Shown here piece by piece: positions 8,634-16,064 of a stretch of DNA of 42,491 nt. The notes under the pieces were generated by a model, which was given only the letters and a program-made list of their open reading frames with translations, ran no database searches and was not told the DNA's origin. The stretch covers positions 1 through 42,491 of the forward strand of contig CAXPPN010000009.1 of the NCBI GenBank assembly GCA_964219345.1, written 5' to 3'. Position numbers and translations under genes: made by a program. This DNA comes from UBA3537 sp964219345 (GTDB lineage: Bacteria; Bacteroidota; Bacteroidia; Flavobacteriales; Flavobacteriaceae). Position 1 is the stretch's first letter. Each line of letters opens with the position of its first letter.

Positions 8634-8849
8634 ATGGCAAAACAACCAGCAATAGAACAAGACGGGTCAATTATCGAAGCATTATCAAACGCAATGTTTC
8701 GTGTTGAACTAGAAAATGGTCACATTGTGACTGCACATATCTCTGGAAAAATGCGCATGCATTACATAAAGTTATTGCCAGGAGATAAAGTAAAATTAGA
8801 AATGAGTCCTTACGATTTATCTAAGGCAAGAATAACTTACAGATACTAA
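8634..8849 (+). CDS. infA: Translation initiation factor IF-1
   Basis: A 71-residue OB-fold (S1-type) protein that blocks the ribosomal A site during initiation. The core ALSNAMFRVELENGHIVTAH and the end PYDLSKARITYRY are the classic IF-1 sequence. It lies 10 nt after secY and 11 nt before rpmJ. Confidence 0.98.
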   Translation: MAKQPAIEQDGSIIEALSNAMFRVELENGHIVTAHISGKMRMHYIKLLPGDKVKLEMSPYDLSKARITYRY

Positions 8850-8860
8850 AAATAAGTAAG

Positions 8861-8977
8861 ATGAAAGTAAGAGCATCAATAAAGAAAAGAAGTGCCGATT
8901 GTAAAATCGTACGACGAAAAGGAAGACTTTACGTAATCAACAAAAAGAATCCTAGATTCAAACAAAGACAAGGTTAA
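8861..8977 (+). CDS. rpmJ: 50S ribosomal protein L36, zinc-ribbon residues lost
   Basis: A 38-residue L36 read directly from the sequence. It starts MKVRASIKKRSADCKIVRRK and ends NPRFKQRQG, the family C-terminus. Zinc-type L36 uses three cysteines and one histidine; here only C14 remains, while the other positions are S11, N27 and F33. The protein should therefore not bind zinc in the usual way. It ends 2 nt before rpsM. Confidence 0.96.
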   Translation: MKVRASIKKRSADCKIVRRKGRLYVINKKNPRFKQRQG

Positions 8978-8979
8978 TT

Positions 8980-9354
8980 ATGGCTAGAATTGCAGGGGTA
9001 GACATCCCAAAACAAAAAAGAGGAGTAATTTCATTGACATATATCTATGGAATTGGTAGAAGCCGCGCTAAAGAGATCTTAGCAGCAGCAAAAGTAGATG
9101 AAAGTACAAAAGTATCCGATTGGACTGATGAAGAAATTGGTAAAATTCGTGATGCAGTTGGAACATACACTATAGAAGGTGAATTGCGTTCAGAAACACA
9201 ATTGAACATCAAGCGTCTTATGGACATTGGTTGTTACAGAGGAATCCGTCACAGATCTGGATTACCATTACGTGGGCAACGTACAAAAAACAACTCTCGA
9301 ACAAGAAAAGGAAAAAGAAAAACAGTTGCTAACAAGAAAAAAGTAACTAAATAA
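8980..9354 (+). CDS. rpsM: 30S ribosomal protein S13
   Basis: A 124-residue S13, which bridges the 30S head to L5 and contacts P-site tRNA. It begins MARIAGVDIPKQKRGVISLT, followed by the helix-hairpin-helix-like YGIGRSRAKEIL. The segment CYRGIRHRSGLPLRGQRTK and the basic tail are characteristic. It is the first gene of the alpha-operon part (S13-S11-S4-RpoA-L17). Confidence 0.98.
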   Translation: MARIAGVDIPKQKRGVISLTYIYGIGRSRAKEILAAAKVDESTKVSDWTDEEIGKIRDAVGTYTIEGELRSETQLNIKRLMDIGCYRGIRHRSGLPLRGQRTKNNSRTRKGKRKTVANKKKVTK

Positions 9355-9365
9355 TCATTAGTAAT

Positions 9366-9749
9366 ATGGCAAAGTCAAGTACTAAAAAAAGAAAAGTAAT
9401 TGTAGAATCAACTGGAGAAGCACATATTACAGCTTCTTTTAACAATATTATTATCTCATTGACCAACAAAAAAGGAGATGTCATTTCATGGTCTTCTGCT
9501 GGAAAAATGGGATTCCGTGGTTCTAAGAAAAACACACCTTATGCGGCTCAACTCGCTGCAGAAGATGCTGTTGAAGTTGCAAAAGAAGCAGGGCTTAAAA
9601 AAGTAAAAGTTTACGTTAAAGGTCCTGGTAATGGAAGAGAATCTGCAATTCGTAGTATTCATAATGGTGGCATAGAAGTTACAGAAATTATTGATGTAAC
9701 TCCAACACCTCACAATGGATGTAGACCTCCAAAAAGACGAAGAGTTTAA
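9366..9749 (+). CDS. rpsK: 30S ribosomal protein S11
   Basis: A 127-residue S11 of the 30S platform. It has GEAHITASFNNIIISLTNKKGDVISWSSAGKMGFRGS-type family sequence in its first half and ends with TPTPHNGCRPPKRRRV, the universal S11 C-terminus. It is followed by a 94-nt gap, the largest within the operon, that contains a structured element before rpsD. Confidence 0.98.
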   Translation: MAKSSTKKRKVIVESTGEAHITASFNNIIISLTNKKGDVISWSSAGKMGFRGSKKNTPYAAQLAAEDAVEVAKEAGLKKVKVYVKGPGNGRESAIRSIHNGGIEVTEIIDVTPTPHNGCRPPKRRRV

Positions 9750-9769
9750 TACATTAATTAAGTATAACC

Positions 9770-9829
9770 GAGAGCAATAAAAAATTGGCGAAGGATAAGA
9801 CAAAAAGACCTTAATTCCCAATATCTCTC
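9770..9829 (+). promoter_or_regulatory. Candidate structured leader of rpsD (S4)
   Basis: Three nested helices can form in the rpsK-rpsD gap: GAGAG (9770-9774) with CTCTC (9825-9829), ATTGG (9784-9788) with CCAAT (9818-9822), and AAGG (9791-9794) with CCTT (9809-9812). They appear in the right nested order, and the structure ends 14 nt before the rpsD start. S4 represses its own operon in E. coli, so an S4-binding leader here is plausible. I recall that S4 leaders have been proposed in Bacteroidia, but I could not compare this sequence with them. Confidence 0.5.
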
Positions 9830-9843
9830 AAAACAAAAACAAA

Positions 9844-10449
9844 ATGGCAAGATATACTGGTCCTAAAACAAAAATCGCTCGAAAGTTTGGCGAAGCAATC
9901 TTCGGAGAAGATAAATCTTTTGAAAAAAGAAATTACCCTCCAGGACAACACGGAAATAATAGACGCCGTGGTAAAAAATCTGAGTATGCAATCCAGCTTA
10001 TGGAAAAGCAAAAAGCAAAGTATACTTACGGAATTCTCGAAAGACAATTTAGAAATTTATTTAAAAAAGCAACCGCTGCCCAAGGGATTACTGGTGAGGT
10101 GCTTTTACAGCTATGTGAATCACGTCTAGACAATGTTGTTTACAGAATGGGATTATCTCGTTCTAGAAGAGGTGCAAGACAACTTGTTTCTCATCGTCAC
10201 ATCACAGTAAATGGCAATGTTGTTAACATTCCATCCTACAGCCTAAAAGCAGGTGATGTGGTTGCAGTACGTGAAAAGTCTAAATCTTTAGAAGCAATTA
10301 ATGCTTCATTAGAAAGTTCATCCTCTATTTATGAGTGGATAACATTCAACAATGATACAAAATCTGGAACTTTTGTATCAGTACCTGCAAGAATTCAAAT
10401 TCCAGAAAATATCAACGAGCAGTTCATCGTAGAATTGTACTCAAAATAA
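9844..10449 (+). CDS. rpsD: 30S ribosomal protein S4, zinc-free form
   Basis: A 201-residue S4, a primary 16S rRNA binder and an operon regulator in many bacteria. The N-terminal region MARYTGPKTKIARKFGEAIF carries no cysteine cluster, so this is the zinc-free form. NYPPGQHGNNRRR and the S4 RNA-binding domain (SRLDNVVYRMGLSRSRRGAR, VSHRHITVNG) are clear. It follows the structured 94-nt gap described above and lies 23 nt before rpoA. Confidence 0.98.
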   Translation: MARYTGPKTKIARKFGEAIFGEDKSFEKRNYPPGQHGNNRRRGKKSEYAIQLMEKQKAKYTYGILERQFRNLFKKATAAQGITGEVLLQLCESRLDNVVYRMGLSRSRRGARQLVSHRHITVNGNVVNIPSYSLKAGDVVAVREKSKSLEAINASLESSSSIYEWITFNNDTKSGTFVSVPARIQIPENINEQFIVELYSK

Positions 10450-10472
10450 AATTAACTGAAACACATACCAAT

Positions 10473-11465
10473 ATGGCAATTTTAAATTTTCAGAAGCCCG
10501 ATAAAGTCATCATGATAGACTCTACTGATTACGAAGGTAAATTCGAATTCAGACCACTTGAACCTGGTTATGGTTTGACCGTAGGAAATGCTTTAAGAAG
10601 AGTTTTACTTTCTTCTCTTGAAGGATTTGCAATCACTTCAGTTAAAATCGAAGGTGTAGATCATGAATTTTCTACTATTTCTGGTGTTGTTGAAGATGTC
10701 ACTGAAATCATCTTAAACCTGAAACAAATAAGATTCAAGCGTCAAATTGAAGAAGTAGATAACGAATCTGTTTCAATTTCAATTTCGGGGCAAGATAAAA
10801 TTACAGCTGGAGATTTCCAGAAATTTATTTCAGGATTTCAAATTTTAAATACAGACTTGGTAGTTTGTAATTTAGATCCTAAAGTCAATATTTCATTGGA
10901 GTTAACCATTGAAAAAGGTAGGGGATACGTTCCAGCTGAAGAAAACAAAAAGTCTTCTGCTGCAGTTGGTACCATCTTTACAGATTCAATTTTTACTCCA
11001 ATAAAAAATGTAAAATACAGCGTAGAAAATTTTCGTGTAGAACAAAAAACAGACTACGAAAAGCTAGTATTTGAAATCATCACAGATGGTTCTATTAATC
11101 CACAGGATGCATTAACACAAGCTGCAAAAATTTTGATTCACCACTTCATGTTATTCTCTGATGAGCGTATTACTCTAGAAGCAGACGAAATTGCACAAAC
11201 AGAGACTTATGATGAAGAATCATTACATATGCGTCAATTGTTGAAAACGAAACTTATCGATATGGATCTTTCTGTACGTGCACTTAACTGTCTTAAAGCA
11301 GCCGAGGTGGATACGTTAGGTGACTTAGTATCGTTCAATAAAAATGATTTAATGAAGTTTAGAAACTTTGGTAAAAAATCACTTACAGAGCTAGAAGAGC
11401 TTGTAAATGTAAAAGGACTAAGTTTTGGAATGGACCTCAGTAAATATAAATTAGACAAAGAGTAA
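10473..11465 (+). CDS. rpoA: DNA-directed RNA polymerase subunit alpha
   Basis: A 330-residue alpha subunit, the dimer that nucleates RNA polymerase assembly. The N-terminal domain has EPGYGLTVGNALRRVLLSSL (the dimerisation region) and KIEGVDHEFSTISGVVEDV. The C-terminal domain, from about residue 250, has LNCLKAAEVDTLGDLVSF and FGKKSLTELEELV, the helix-hairpin-helix elements that bind DNA and activators. It is followed by a 77-nt gap with a long imperfect hairpin before rplQ. Confidence 0.98.
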   Translation: MAILNFQKPDKVIMIDSTDYEGKFEFRPLEPGYGLTVGNALRRVLLSSLEGFAITSVKIEGVDHEFSTISGVVEDVTEIILNLKQIRFKRQIEEVDNESVSISISGQDKITAGDFQKFISGFQILNTDLVVCNLDPKVNISLELTIEKGRGYVPAEENKKSSAAVGTIFTDSIFTPIKNVKYSVENFRVEQKTDYEKLVFEIITDGSINPQDALTQAAKILIHHFMLFSDERITLEADEIAQTETYDEESLHMRQLLKTKLIDMDLSVRALNCLKAAEVDTLGDLVSFNKNDLMKFRNFGKKSLTELEELVNVKGLSFGMDLSKYKLDKE

Positions 11466-11467
11466 CA

Positions 11468-11526
11468 CATCATATTTTGCTCCCCTCTAAAGATCTGCGT
11501 CTTTATTGGGTTGAAGCAAGATGATG
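11468..11526 (+). promoter_or_regulatory. Candidate structured leader of rplQ (L17)
   Basis: Almost the whole rpoA-rplQ gap folds into one long imperfect hairpin. CATCAT (11468-11473) pairs with ATGATG (11521-11526), TTGCT (11477-11481) with AGCAA (11515-11519), CCC (11483-11485) with GGG (11508-11510), and AAAGA (11489-11493) with TCTTT (11500-11504) around a TCTGCG loop. There is no T-run after it, so it is unlikely to be a terminator. It ends 16 nt before the rplQ start and may regulate L17 or act as an RNA processing site. Confidence 0.5.
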
Positions 11527-11542
11527 GTTAATAAAAAAGAAA

Positions 11543-12010
11543 ATGAGACACGGAAAGAAAATCAATCATCTAGGAAGAAAAACAGCTCACAGAAAAGCAA
11601 TGCTAGCCAACATGGCGTGTTCACTTATTGAGCATAAACGCATCAATACAACTGTTGCAAAAGCAAAAGCACTAAAGCAATTTATTGAGCCGCTTGTGAC
11701 TAAATCTAAACAAGATACAACACATAATCGTAGAATTGTATTTAGTAGACTACGCCAAAAAGGAGCTGTTGCAGAACTTTTTAGAGATGTTGCAGTAAAA
11801 GTAGGAGATCGTCCAGGAGGATACACAAGAATTATCAAACTTGGAAATCGTCTTGGGGACAACGCTGATATGGCAATGATTGAATTTGTAGATTTCAACG
11901 AAATTTATAATGCCGATAAGCCAAAGAAAAAATCAACAAGAAGAAGCCGAAGAGGAAATACTAAAGCTGTTGCTGCAGCACCTCCAGTAGCATCTCAAGA
12001 AGAAGAATAA
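11543..12010 (+). CDS. rplQ: 50S ribosomal protein L17 with C-terminal extension
   Basis: L17 of the large subunit near the exit tunnel. Residues 1-123 are ordinary L17 (MRHGKKINHLGRKTAHRKAM, then RINTTVAKAKALK and GDRPGGYTRIIKLGNRLGD). Residues 124-155 form an extra tail: first Lys/Arg-rich, then Ala/Pro-rich, ending in acidic residues. The E. coli protein ends at 127 residues. Such tails are common in Bacteroidota. It is the last gene of the ribosomal operon, followed by a strong terminator. Confidence 0.97.
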   Translation: MRHGKKINHLGRKTAHRKAMLANMACSLIEHKRINTTVAKAKALKQFIEPLVTKSKQDTTHNRRIVFSRLRQKGAVAELFRDVAVKVGDRPGGYTRIIKLGNRLGDNADMAMIEFVDFNEIYNADKPKKKSTRRSRRGNTKAVAAAPPVASQEEE

Positions 12011-12034
12011 ATGTTAATAATCATTTGAAATATT

Positions 12035-12066
12035 AAGGATAAACTTTTTTAGTTTATCCTTTTTTT
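12035..12066 (+). terminator. Intrinsic terminator of the ribosomal operon
   Basis: A perfect 11-bp stem, AAGGATAAACT (12035-12045) with AGTTTATCCTT (12051-12061), closes a five-T loop and is followed by more T residues. It lies 24 nt after the rplQ stop. Confidence 0.88.
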
Positions 12067-12069
12067 ATG

Positions 12070-12077
12070 CAATTTTG
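12070..12077 (+). promoter_or_regulatory. Possible promoter -7 element of carA
   Basis: CAATTTTG differs by one base from the Bacteroidota -7 consensus TAnnTTTG. It lies just after the ribosomal terminator and 28 nt before the carA start. No convincing -33 element is visible, so this is a weak call. Confidence 0.35.
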
Positions 12078-12105
12078 TTAAATGCTAAACTGACACTTAA
12101 TAATA

Positions 12106-13203
12106 ATGAGGTATAAATCTAGAAAAAAGGCAATTTTACTACTCGCAGACGGAACAATTTTTTACGGAAAAGCTATTGGAAAAGAAGGAACAGCATTTGG
12201 TGAAGTCTGTTTCAATACAGGAATGACAGGCTATCAAGAAATTTTTACAGATCCATCCTATTATGGACAACTTATGGTGACTACTAATGCACATATTGGA
12301 AACTATGGTGTAAATGATAATGAAGTAGAATCTGATGACATTAAAATTGCAGGACTGATTTGTAAAAACTTTAGTTATGATTATTCACGTGAAGATTCAA
12401 ATGGAAGCCTGGAAAACTTTTTTGAGACACACGATCTTTTTGCAATTTCAGATGTCGACACTAGAGCACTAGTGAGTTATATCAGAGAAAATGGCGCAAT
12501 GAATGCCGTTATCTCAACAGAAACAGAAAACATTGAAGGGTTAAAACAACAACTATCTGAAGTACCACACATGGAAGGCTTAGAGCTGGCTTCAAAAGTT
12601 TCCACAAAAGAACCTTATTATTTTGGCGATGAAAATGCAACTTATAAAATTGCAGCCCTCGATATTGGAATCAAGAAAAATATTTTGAGAAACTTTGCAA
12701 AGCGCGATGCATACATCAAAGTGTTTCCATACAACGCAACTTTTGAAGAATTAAGCGCATGGAATCCAGATGGTTATTTTTTATCTAACGGACCTGGCGA
12801 TCCAGAACCTCTTGCAGAGGCACAAACATTAGCCAAAACTATTATCGAAAAAAATCATCCTCTTTTTGGAATATGTTTAGGACATCAAGTTATTGCACTT
12901 GCTAATGGTGTTTCAACATATAAAATGCATAACGGACACAGAGGTATTAATCACCCTGTTAAAAACCTAAAAACAGGTAAAGGAGAAATTACCTCTCAAA
13001 ACCATGGATTTGCTGTCAATAGAGAAGAAGCGGAAGCAAACCCTGAATTGGAAATTAGTCATGTTCACTTAAATGATCACACTGTTGCAGGAATTGCAAT
13101 GAAGAACAAAAAATGTTTTTCTGTACAATACCATCCAGAGGCTAGTCCAGGGCCACATGATTCTTCGTATTTATTCGATCAATTTATTGAACTTTTAAAG
13201 TAA
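12106..13203 (+). CDS. carA: Carbamoyl-phosphate synthase small subunit
   Basis: A 365-residue cytosolic glutaminase subunit that splits glutamine and passes ammonia to CarB to make carbamoyl phosphate for pyrimidines and arginine. The N-terminal small-subunit domain has GEVCFNTGMTGYQEIFTDPS. The C-terminal class-I glutamine amidotransferase domain has the nucleophile C257 in FGICLGHQ and the partners H343 and E345 in YHPEASPGPHDS. carB is not next to it; the neighbours are the ribosomal operon and eno, so the large subunit must be encoded elsewhere. Confidence 0.97.
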   Translation: MRYKSRKKAILLLADGTIFYGKAIGKEGTAFGEVCFNTGMTGYQEIFTDPSYYGQLMVTTNAHIGNYGVNDNEVESDDIKIAGLICKNFSYDYSREDSNGSLENFFETHDLFAISDVDTRALVSYIRENGAMNAVISTETENIEGLKQQLSEVPHMEGLELASKVSTKEPYYFGDENATYKIAALDIGIKKNILRNFAKRDAYIKVFPYNATFEELSAWNPDGYFLSNGPGDPEPLAEAQTLAKTIIEKNHPLFGICLGHQVIALANGVSTYKMHNGHRGINHPVKNLKTGKGEITSQNHGFAVNREEAEANPELEISHVHLNDHTVAGIAMKNKKCFSVQYHPEASPGPHDSSYLFDQFIELLK

Positions 13204-13233
13204 TCTTATTTCAATAAATAATATAACATTTAC

Positions 13234-13255
13234 TAAAACGTTGTAGTTTTATTTT
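13234..13255 (+). terminator. Weak possible terminator after carA
   Basis: TAAAAC (13234-13239) and GTTTTA (13246-13251) form a 6-bp stem with a 6-nt loop, followed by a short T-rich stretch. It is AT-rich and marginal, but it is correctly placed between carA and the eno promoter. Confidence 0.3.
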
Positions 13256-13300
13256 GGTGCTTTTCTTATCATAAAAAGTGGCATCAACACAACATTTTTG

Positions 13301-13308
13301 TAAATTTG
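13301..13308 (+). promoter_or_regulatory. Promoter -7 element of eno
   Basis: TAAATTTG is an exact match to the Bacteroidota -7 consensus TAnnTTTG, 22 nt before the eno ATG. A clear TTTG at -33 spacing is not seen. Confidence 0.65.
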
Positions 13309-13330
13309 CATACAAAACAAATTTAATCAT

Positions 13331-14620
13331 ATGAGTATTATACAAGACATTCATGCAAGACAGATATTAGATTCTCGCGGGAATCCAACCGTTGAAGTAG
13401 ATGTAACCACCGAAAATGGTTTTGTAGGAAGAGCTGCAGTACCTTCTGGAGCATCAACTGGAGAACACGAAGCCGTTGAACTTCGGGATGGAGGTGATAC
13501 TTACATGGGAAAAGGAGTTTCCAAAGCTGTAGATAATGTCAATAGTATTTTGTCAGAAGCACTAGTAGGCGCTTCAGTTTTCGAACAAAATTTAATTGAT
13601 CAAACCATGATTGATCTTGATGGTACACCAAACAAGTCTAAACTTGGGGCAAATGCTGTTCTTGGTGTTTCACTTGCTGTAGCTAAGGCAGCAGCAGCAG
13701 AGCTTGGTATTCCACTTTATCGCTATGTAGGAGGAGTTAGTGCTAATACACTACCAGTTCCAATGATGAACATTATTAATGGCGGTTCACATAGTGATGC
13801 ACCAATTGCTTTTCAAGAATTTATGGTGATGCCTGTAAAAGCCAAAAACTTTACTCACGCCATGCAAATAGGAACAGAAATCTTTCACAACCTTAAGAAG
13901 GTACTTCACGATAGAGGTCTAAGTACTGCTGTTGGTGATGAAGGAGGATTTGCACCTACACTTGATGGTACAGAAGATGCGCTTGATACCATAGCAAAAG
14001 CTGTAGAAAAGGCAGGTTATAAATTTGGCGAAGAAGTGATGATCGCTTTAGATTGTGCCTCAGCAGAATTTTATGTTGATGGTAAATATGATTATTCAAA
14101 ATTTGAAGGCACAACAGGTAAAGTTCGTACTAGCAAAGAGCAAGCCGATTATTTGGCTGAATTAGCAGCTAACTATCCAATCATCTCTATTGAAGATGGA
14201 ATGGATGAAAATGATTGGGAAGGTTGGAAGTATTTGACAGAAAAAATTGGAGATAAAGTTCAGCTTGTTGGTGATGATTTGTTTGTAACCAATGTAGAGC
14301 GATTATCTAGAGGAGTTGAAAACAATATAGCCAACTCTATTCTAATAAAAGTAAACCAAATAGGAACACTTACAGAAACAATAGCAGCTGTTAATATGGC
14401 ACACAATGCAGGATACACTTCTGTGATGTCGCACAGATCTGGAGAAACAGAAGACAATACCATCTCCGATTTAGCTGTAGCACTTAATACAGGTCAAATA
14501 AAAACAGGATCTGCATCTCGAAGTGATCGAATGGCAAAGTACAATCAATTGCTTAGAATTGAAGAAGAATTGGGAGATATAGCCTATTATCCTCAAGAAA
14601 AAGCCTTCAAACTAAACTAG
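13331..14620 (+). CDS. eno: Enolase (phosphopyruvate hydratase)
   Basis: A 429-residue glycolytic enzyme that converts 2-phosphoglycerate to phosphoenolpyruvate. The N-terminus has DSRGNPTVEVDV. The catalytic acid/base pair is E204 (in GDEGGFAP) and K340 (in SILIKVNQIGT). The Mg ligands are D241, E288 (SIEDGMDE) and D315 (VGDDLFVTN). MSHRSGETED and the KTGSASRSDR-type ending are present. It has its own upstream promoter element and a downstream hairpin terminator, so it is probably a single-gene transcript. Confidence 0.98.
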   Translation: MSIIQDIHARQILDSRGNPTVEVDVTTENGFVGRAAVPSGASTGEHEAVELRDGGDTYMGKGVSKAVDNVNSILSEALVGASVFEQNLIDQTMIDLDGTPNKSKLGANAVLGVSLAVAKAAAAELGIPLYRYVGGVSANTLPVPMMNIINGGSHSDAPIAFQEFMVMPVKAKNFTHAMQIGTEIFHNLKKVLHDRGLSTAVGDEGGFAPTLDGTEDALDTIAKAVEKAGYKFGEEVMIALDCASAEFYVDGKYDYSKFEGTTGKVRTSKEQADYLAELAANYPIISIEDGMDENDWEGWKYLTEKIGDKVQLVGDDLFVTNVERLSRGVENNIANSILIKVNQIGTLTETIAAVNMAHNAGYTSVMSHRSGETEDNTISDLAVALNTGQIKTGSASRSDRMAKYNQLLRIEEELGDIAYYPQEKAFKLN

Positions 14621-14640
14621 TTGAGATTTACATATTTTTC

Positions 14641-14672
14641 AAAGCCTTTCATTACGAAAGGCTTTGTTGTTT
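14641..14672 (+). terminator. Hairpin terminator after eno
   Basis: A perfect 10-bp stem, AAAGCCTTTC (14641-14650) with GAAAGGCTTT (14656-14665), has a 5-nt loop and is followed by the T-rich GTTGTTT. It lies 20 nt after the eno stop. Confidence 0.8.
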
Positions 14673-14715
14673 CTACCCTTTTAATAATCTGATAATTTTT
14701 ATTGAAAAAAGAAGG

Positions 14716-14723
14716 TAATTTTG
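14716..14723 (+). promoter_or_regulatory. Promoter -7 element of gltA
   Basis: TAATTTTG matches TAnnTTTG exactly, downstream of the eno terminator and 41 nt before the chosen gltA ATG. It lies inside the longer frame that opens with TTG at 14702, which argues against that upstream start. Confidence 0.65.
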
Positions 14724-14764
14724 TAAATTGCGAGAATAATAATTTTAAATCCTCAACCTCGAAA

Positions 14765-16048
14765 ATGTCAGAAAAAGCAACCCTAGAAATCAACGGACAA
14801 AAATATGATTTTCCAATTATTAATGGCTCAGAAAATGAAAAAGCCATAAATATCAGCAGTCTTCGTGCTGTTACAGGTGGAGTCACAACTATTGATCCTG
14901 GATTTAAAAATACAGGGTCTTGCGAAAGTGCAATTACATTTTTAGATGGAGAAAAAGGAATCTTGAGATATAGAGGCTATTCTATTGAGGAATTAGCAGA
15001 GAAAGCTGACTTTTTGGAAGTCGCCTTTTTATTGATTTTTGGCGACTTACCAACTGAAGAACAACTACTAAAATTCCACAAAGACATCAAAGACAATTCC
15101 ATTGTAGATGATGATATTCGAAAAATTTTAGATGCTTTTCCAAAATCTGCTCACCCAATGGGTGTACTTTCATCGCTGACTAGCGCATTAACAGCGTTTA
15201 ATCCAACCTCTGTAAATGTTGATTCGGAGGAAGATATGTACAATTCTGTAGTCAAAATTTTAGGAAAGTTGCCAGTTTTGGTGGCCTGGACAATGCGTAA
15301 AAAACAAGGTCTCCCTTTAGACTATGGAGACAACTCTTTGGGGTATGTTGAAAACGTTTTGAAAATGATGTTCAAACAACCCAATCAAGAATATATTCAG
15401 AATCCAATTTTGGTGAATGCTCTTAACAAGCTTTTAATTCTACATGCCGATCATGAACAAAATTGTTCTACCTCTACCGTTCGTATAGTAGGTTCATCGC
15501 ATGCCGGCTTATTTGCATCAATATCATCTGGAATTTCTGCTCTATGGGGGCCACTTCACGGTGGCGCAAATCAAGCCGTATTAGAAATGCTCGAAGCGAT
15601 CAAAGAAGATGGTGGAGATACTAAAAAATATATGGCAAAAGCTAAAGATAAAAGCGACCCTTTTAGACTTATGGGCTTTGGACACAGGGTTTATAAAAAC
15701 TTCGATCCACGCGCCAAAATCATAAAAGTAGCAGCCGACGAAGTCTTGAATGATTTGGGTGTTGAGGACCCTATTTTAGATATTGCCAAAGGTCTTGAAA
15801 AAGAAGCGCTTGCTGACCCATATTTTGTGCAAAGAAAGCTGTATCCAAACGTTGATTTTTACTCTGGAATAATTTACAGAGCTATGGGTATTCCTGTAGA
15901 TATGTTTACTGTTATGTTTGCTCTAGGGCGTTTACCAGGCTGGATTGGGCAGTGGCAAGAAATGCGTCTTCGAAAAGAACCAATTGGCCGCCCAAGACAA
16001 ATTTATAATGGTCAAACATACCGCTCTTTCAAATCCTCAAAAAGTTAA
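14765..16048 (+). CDS. gltA: Citrate synthase
   Basis: A 427-residue enzyme of the TCA cycle that condenses oxaloacetate with acetyl-CoA. The catalytic residues are visible: H265 in GPLHGGANQ, H307 in GFGHRVYKN and D364 in PNVDFYSG. The block ILHADHEQNCSTSTVR is typical. The start MSEKATLEINGQKY was chosen because it matches the usual N-terminus of the hexameric bacterial type and lies downstream of the promoter element; the frame is open to a TTG at 14702. The next gene starts 16 nt after the stop, so gltA probably heads a three-gene transcript. Confidence 0.97.
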   Translation: MSEKATLEINGQKYDFPIINGSENEKAINISSLRAVTGGVTTIDPGFKNTGSCESAITFLDGEKGILRYRGYSIEELAEKADFLEVAFLLIFGDLPTEEQLLKFHKDIKDNSIVDDDIRKILDAFPKSAHPMGVLSSLTSALTAFNPTSVNVDSEEDMYNSVVKILGKLPVLVAWTMRKKQGLPLDYGDNSLGYVENVLKMMFKQPNQEYIQNPILVNALNKLLILHADHEQNCSTSTVRIVGSSHAGLFASISSGISALWGPLHGGANQAVLEMLEAIKEDGGDTKKYMAKAKDKSDPFRLMGFGHRVYKNFDPRAKIIKVAADEVLNDLGVEDPILDIAKGLEKEALADPYFVQRKLYPNVDFYSGIIYRAMGIPVDMFTVMFALGRLPGWIGQWQEMRLRKEPIGRPRQIYNGQTYRSFKSSKS

Positions 16049-16064
16049 TAAAAACCTATTAAAA

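Noticed and set aside
9887..10129. An 80-codon plus-strand frame inside rpsD
   Set aside because: It lies wholly within the S4 gene in another frame and has no family resemblance; a shadow frame.
14702..14764. TTG-started extension of citrate synthase
   Set aside because: It covers the TAATTTTG promoter element, and the extra residues do not resemble citrate synthase; MSEKATLEING is the usual start.
15945..16064. Extension of the amidinotransferase-like gene into gltA
   Set aside because: The extra 40 codons lie almost entirely inside the end of gltA in another frame and do not look like the family N-terminus.
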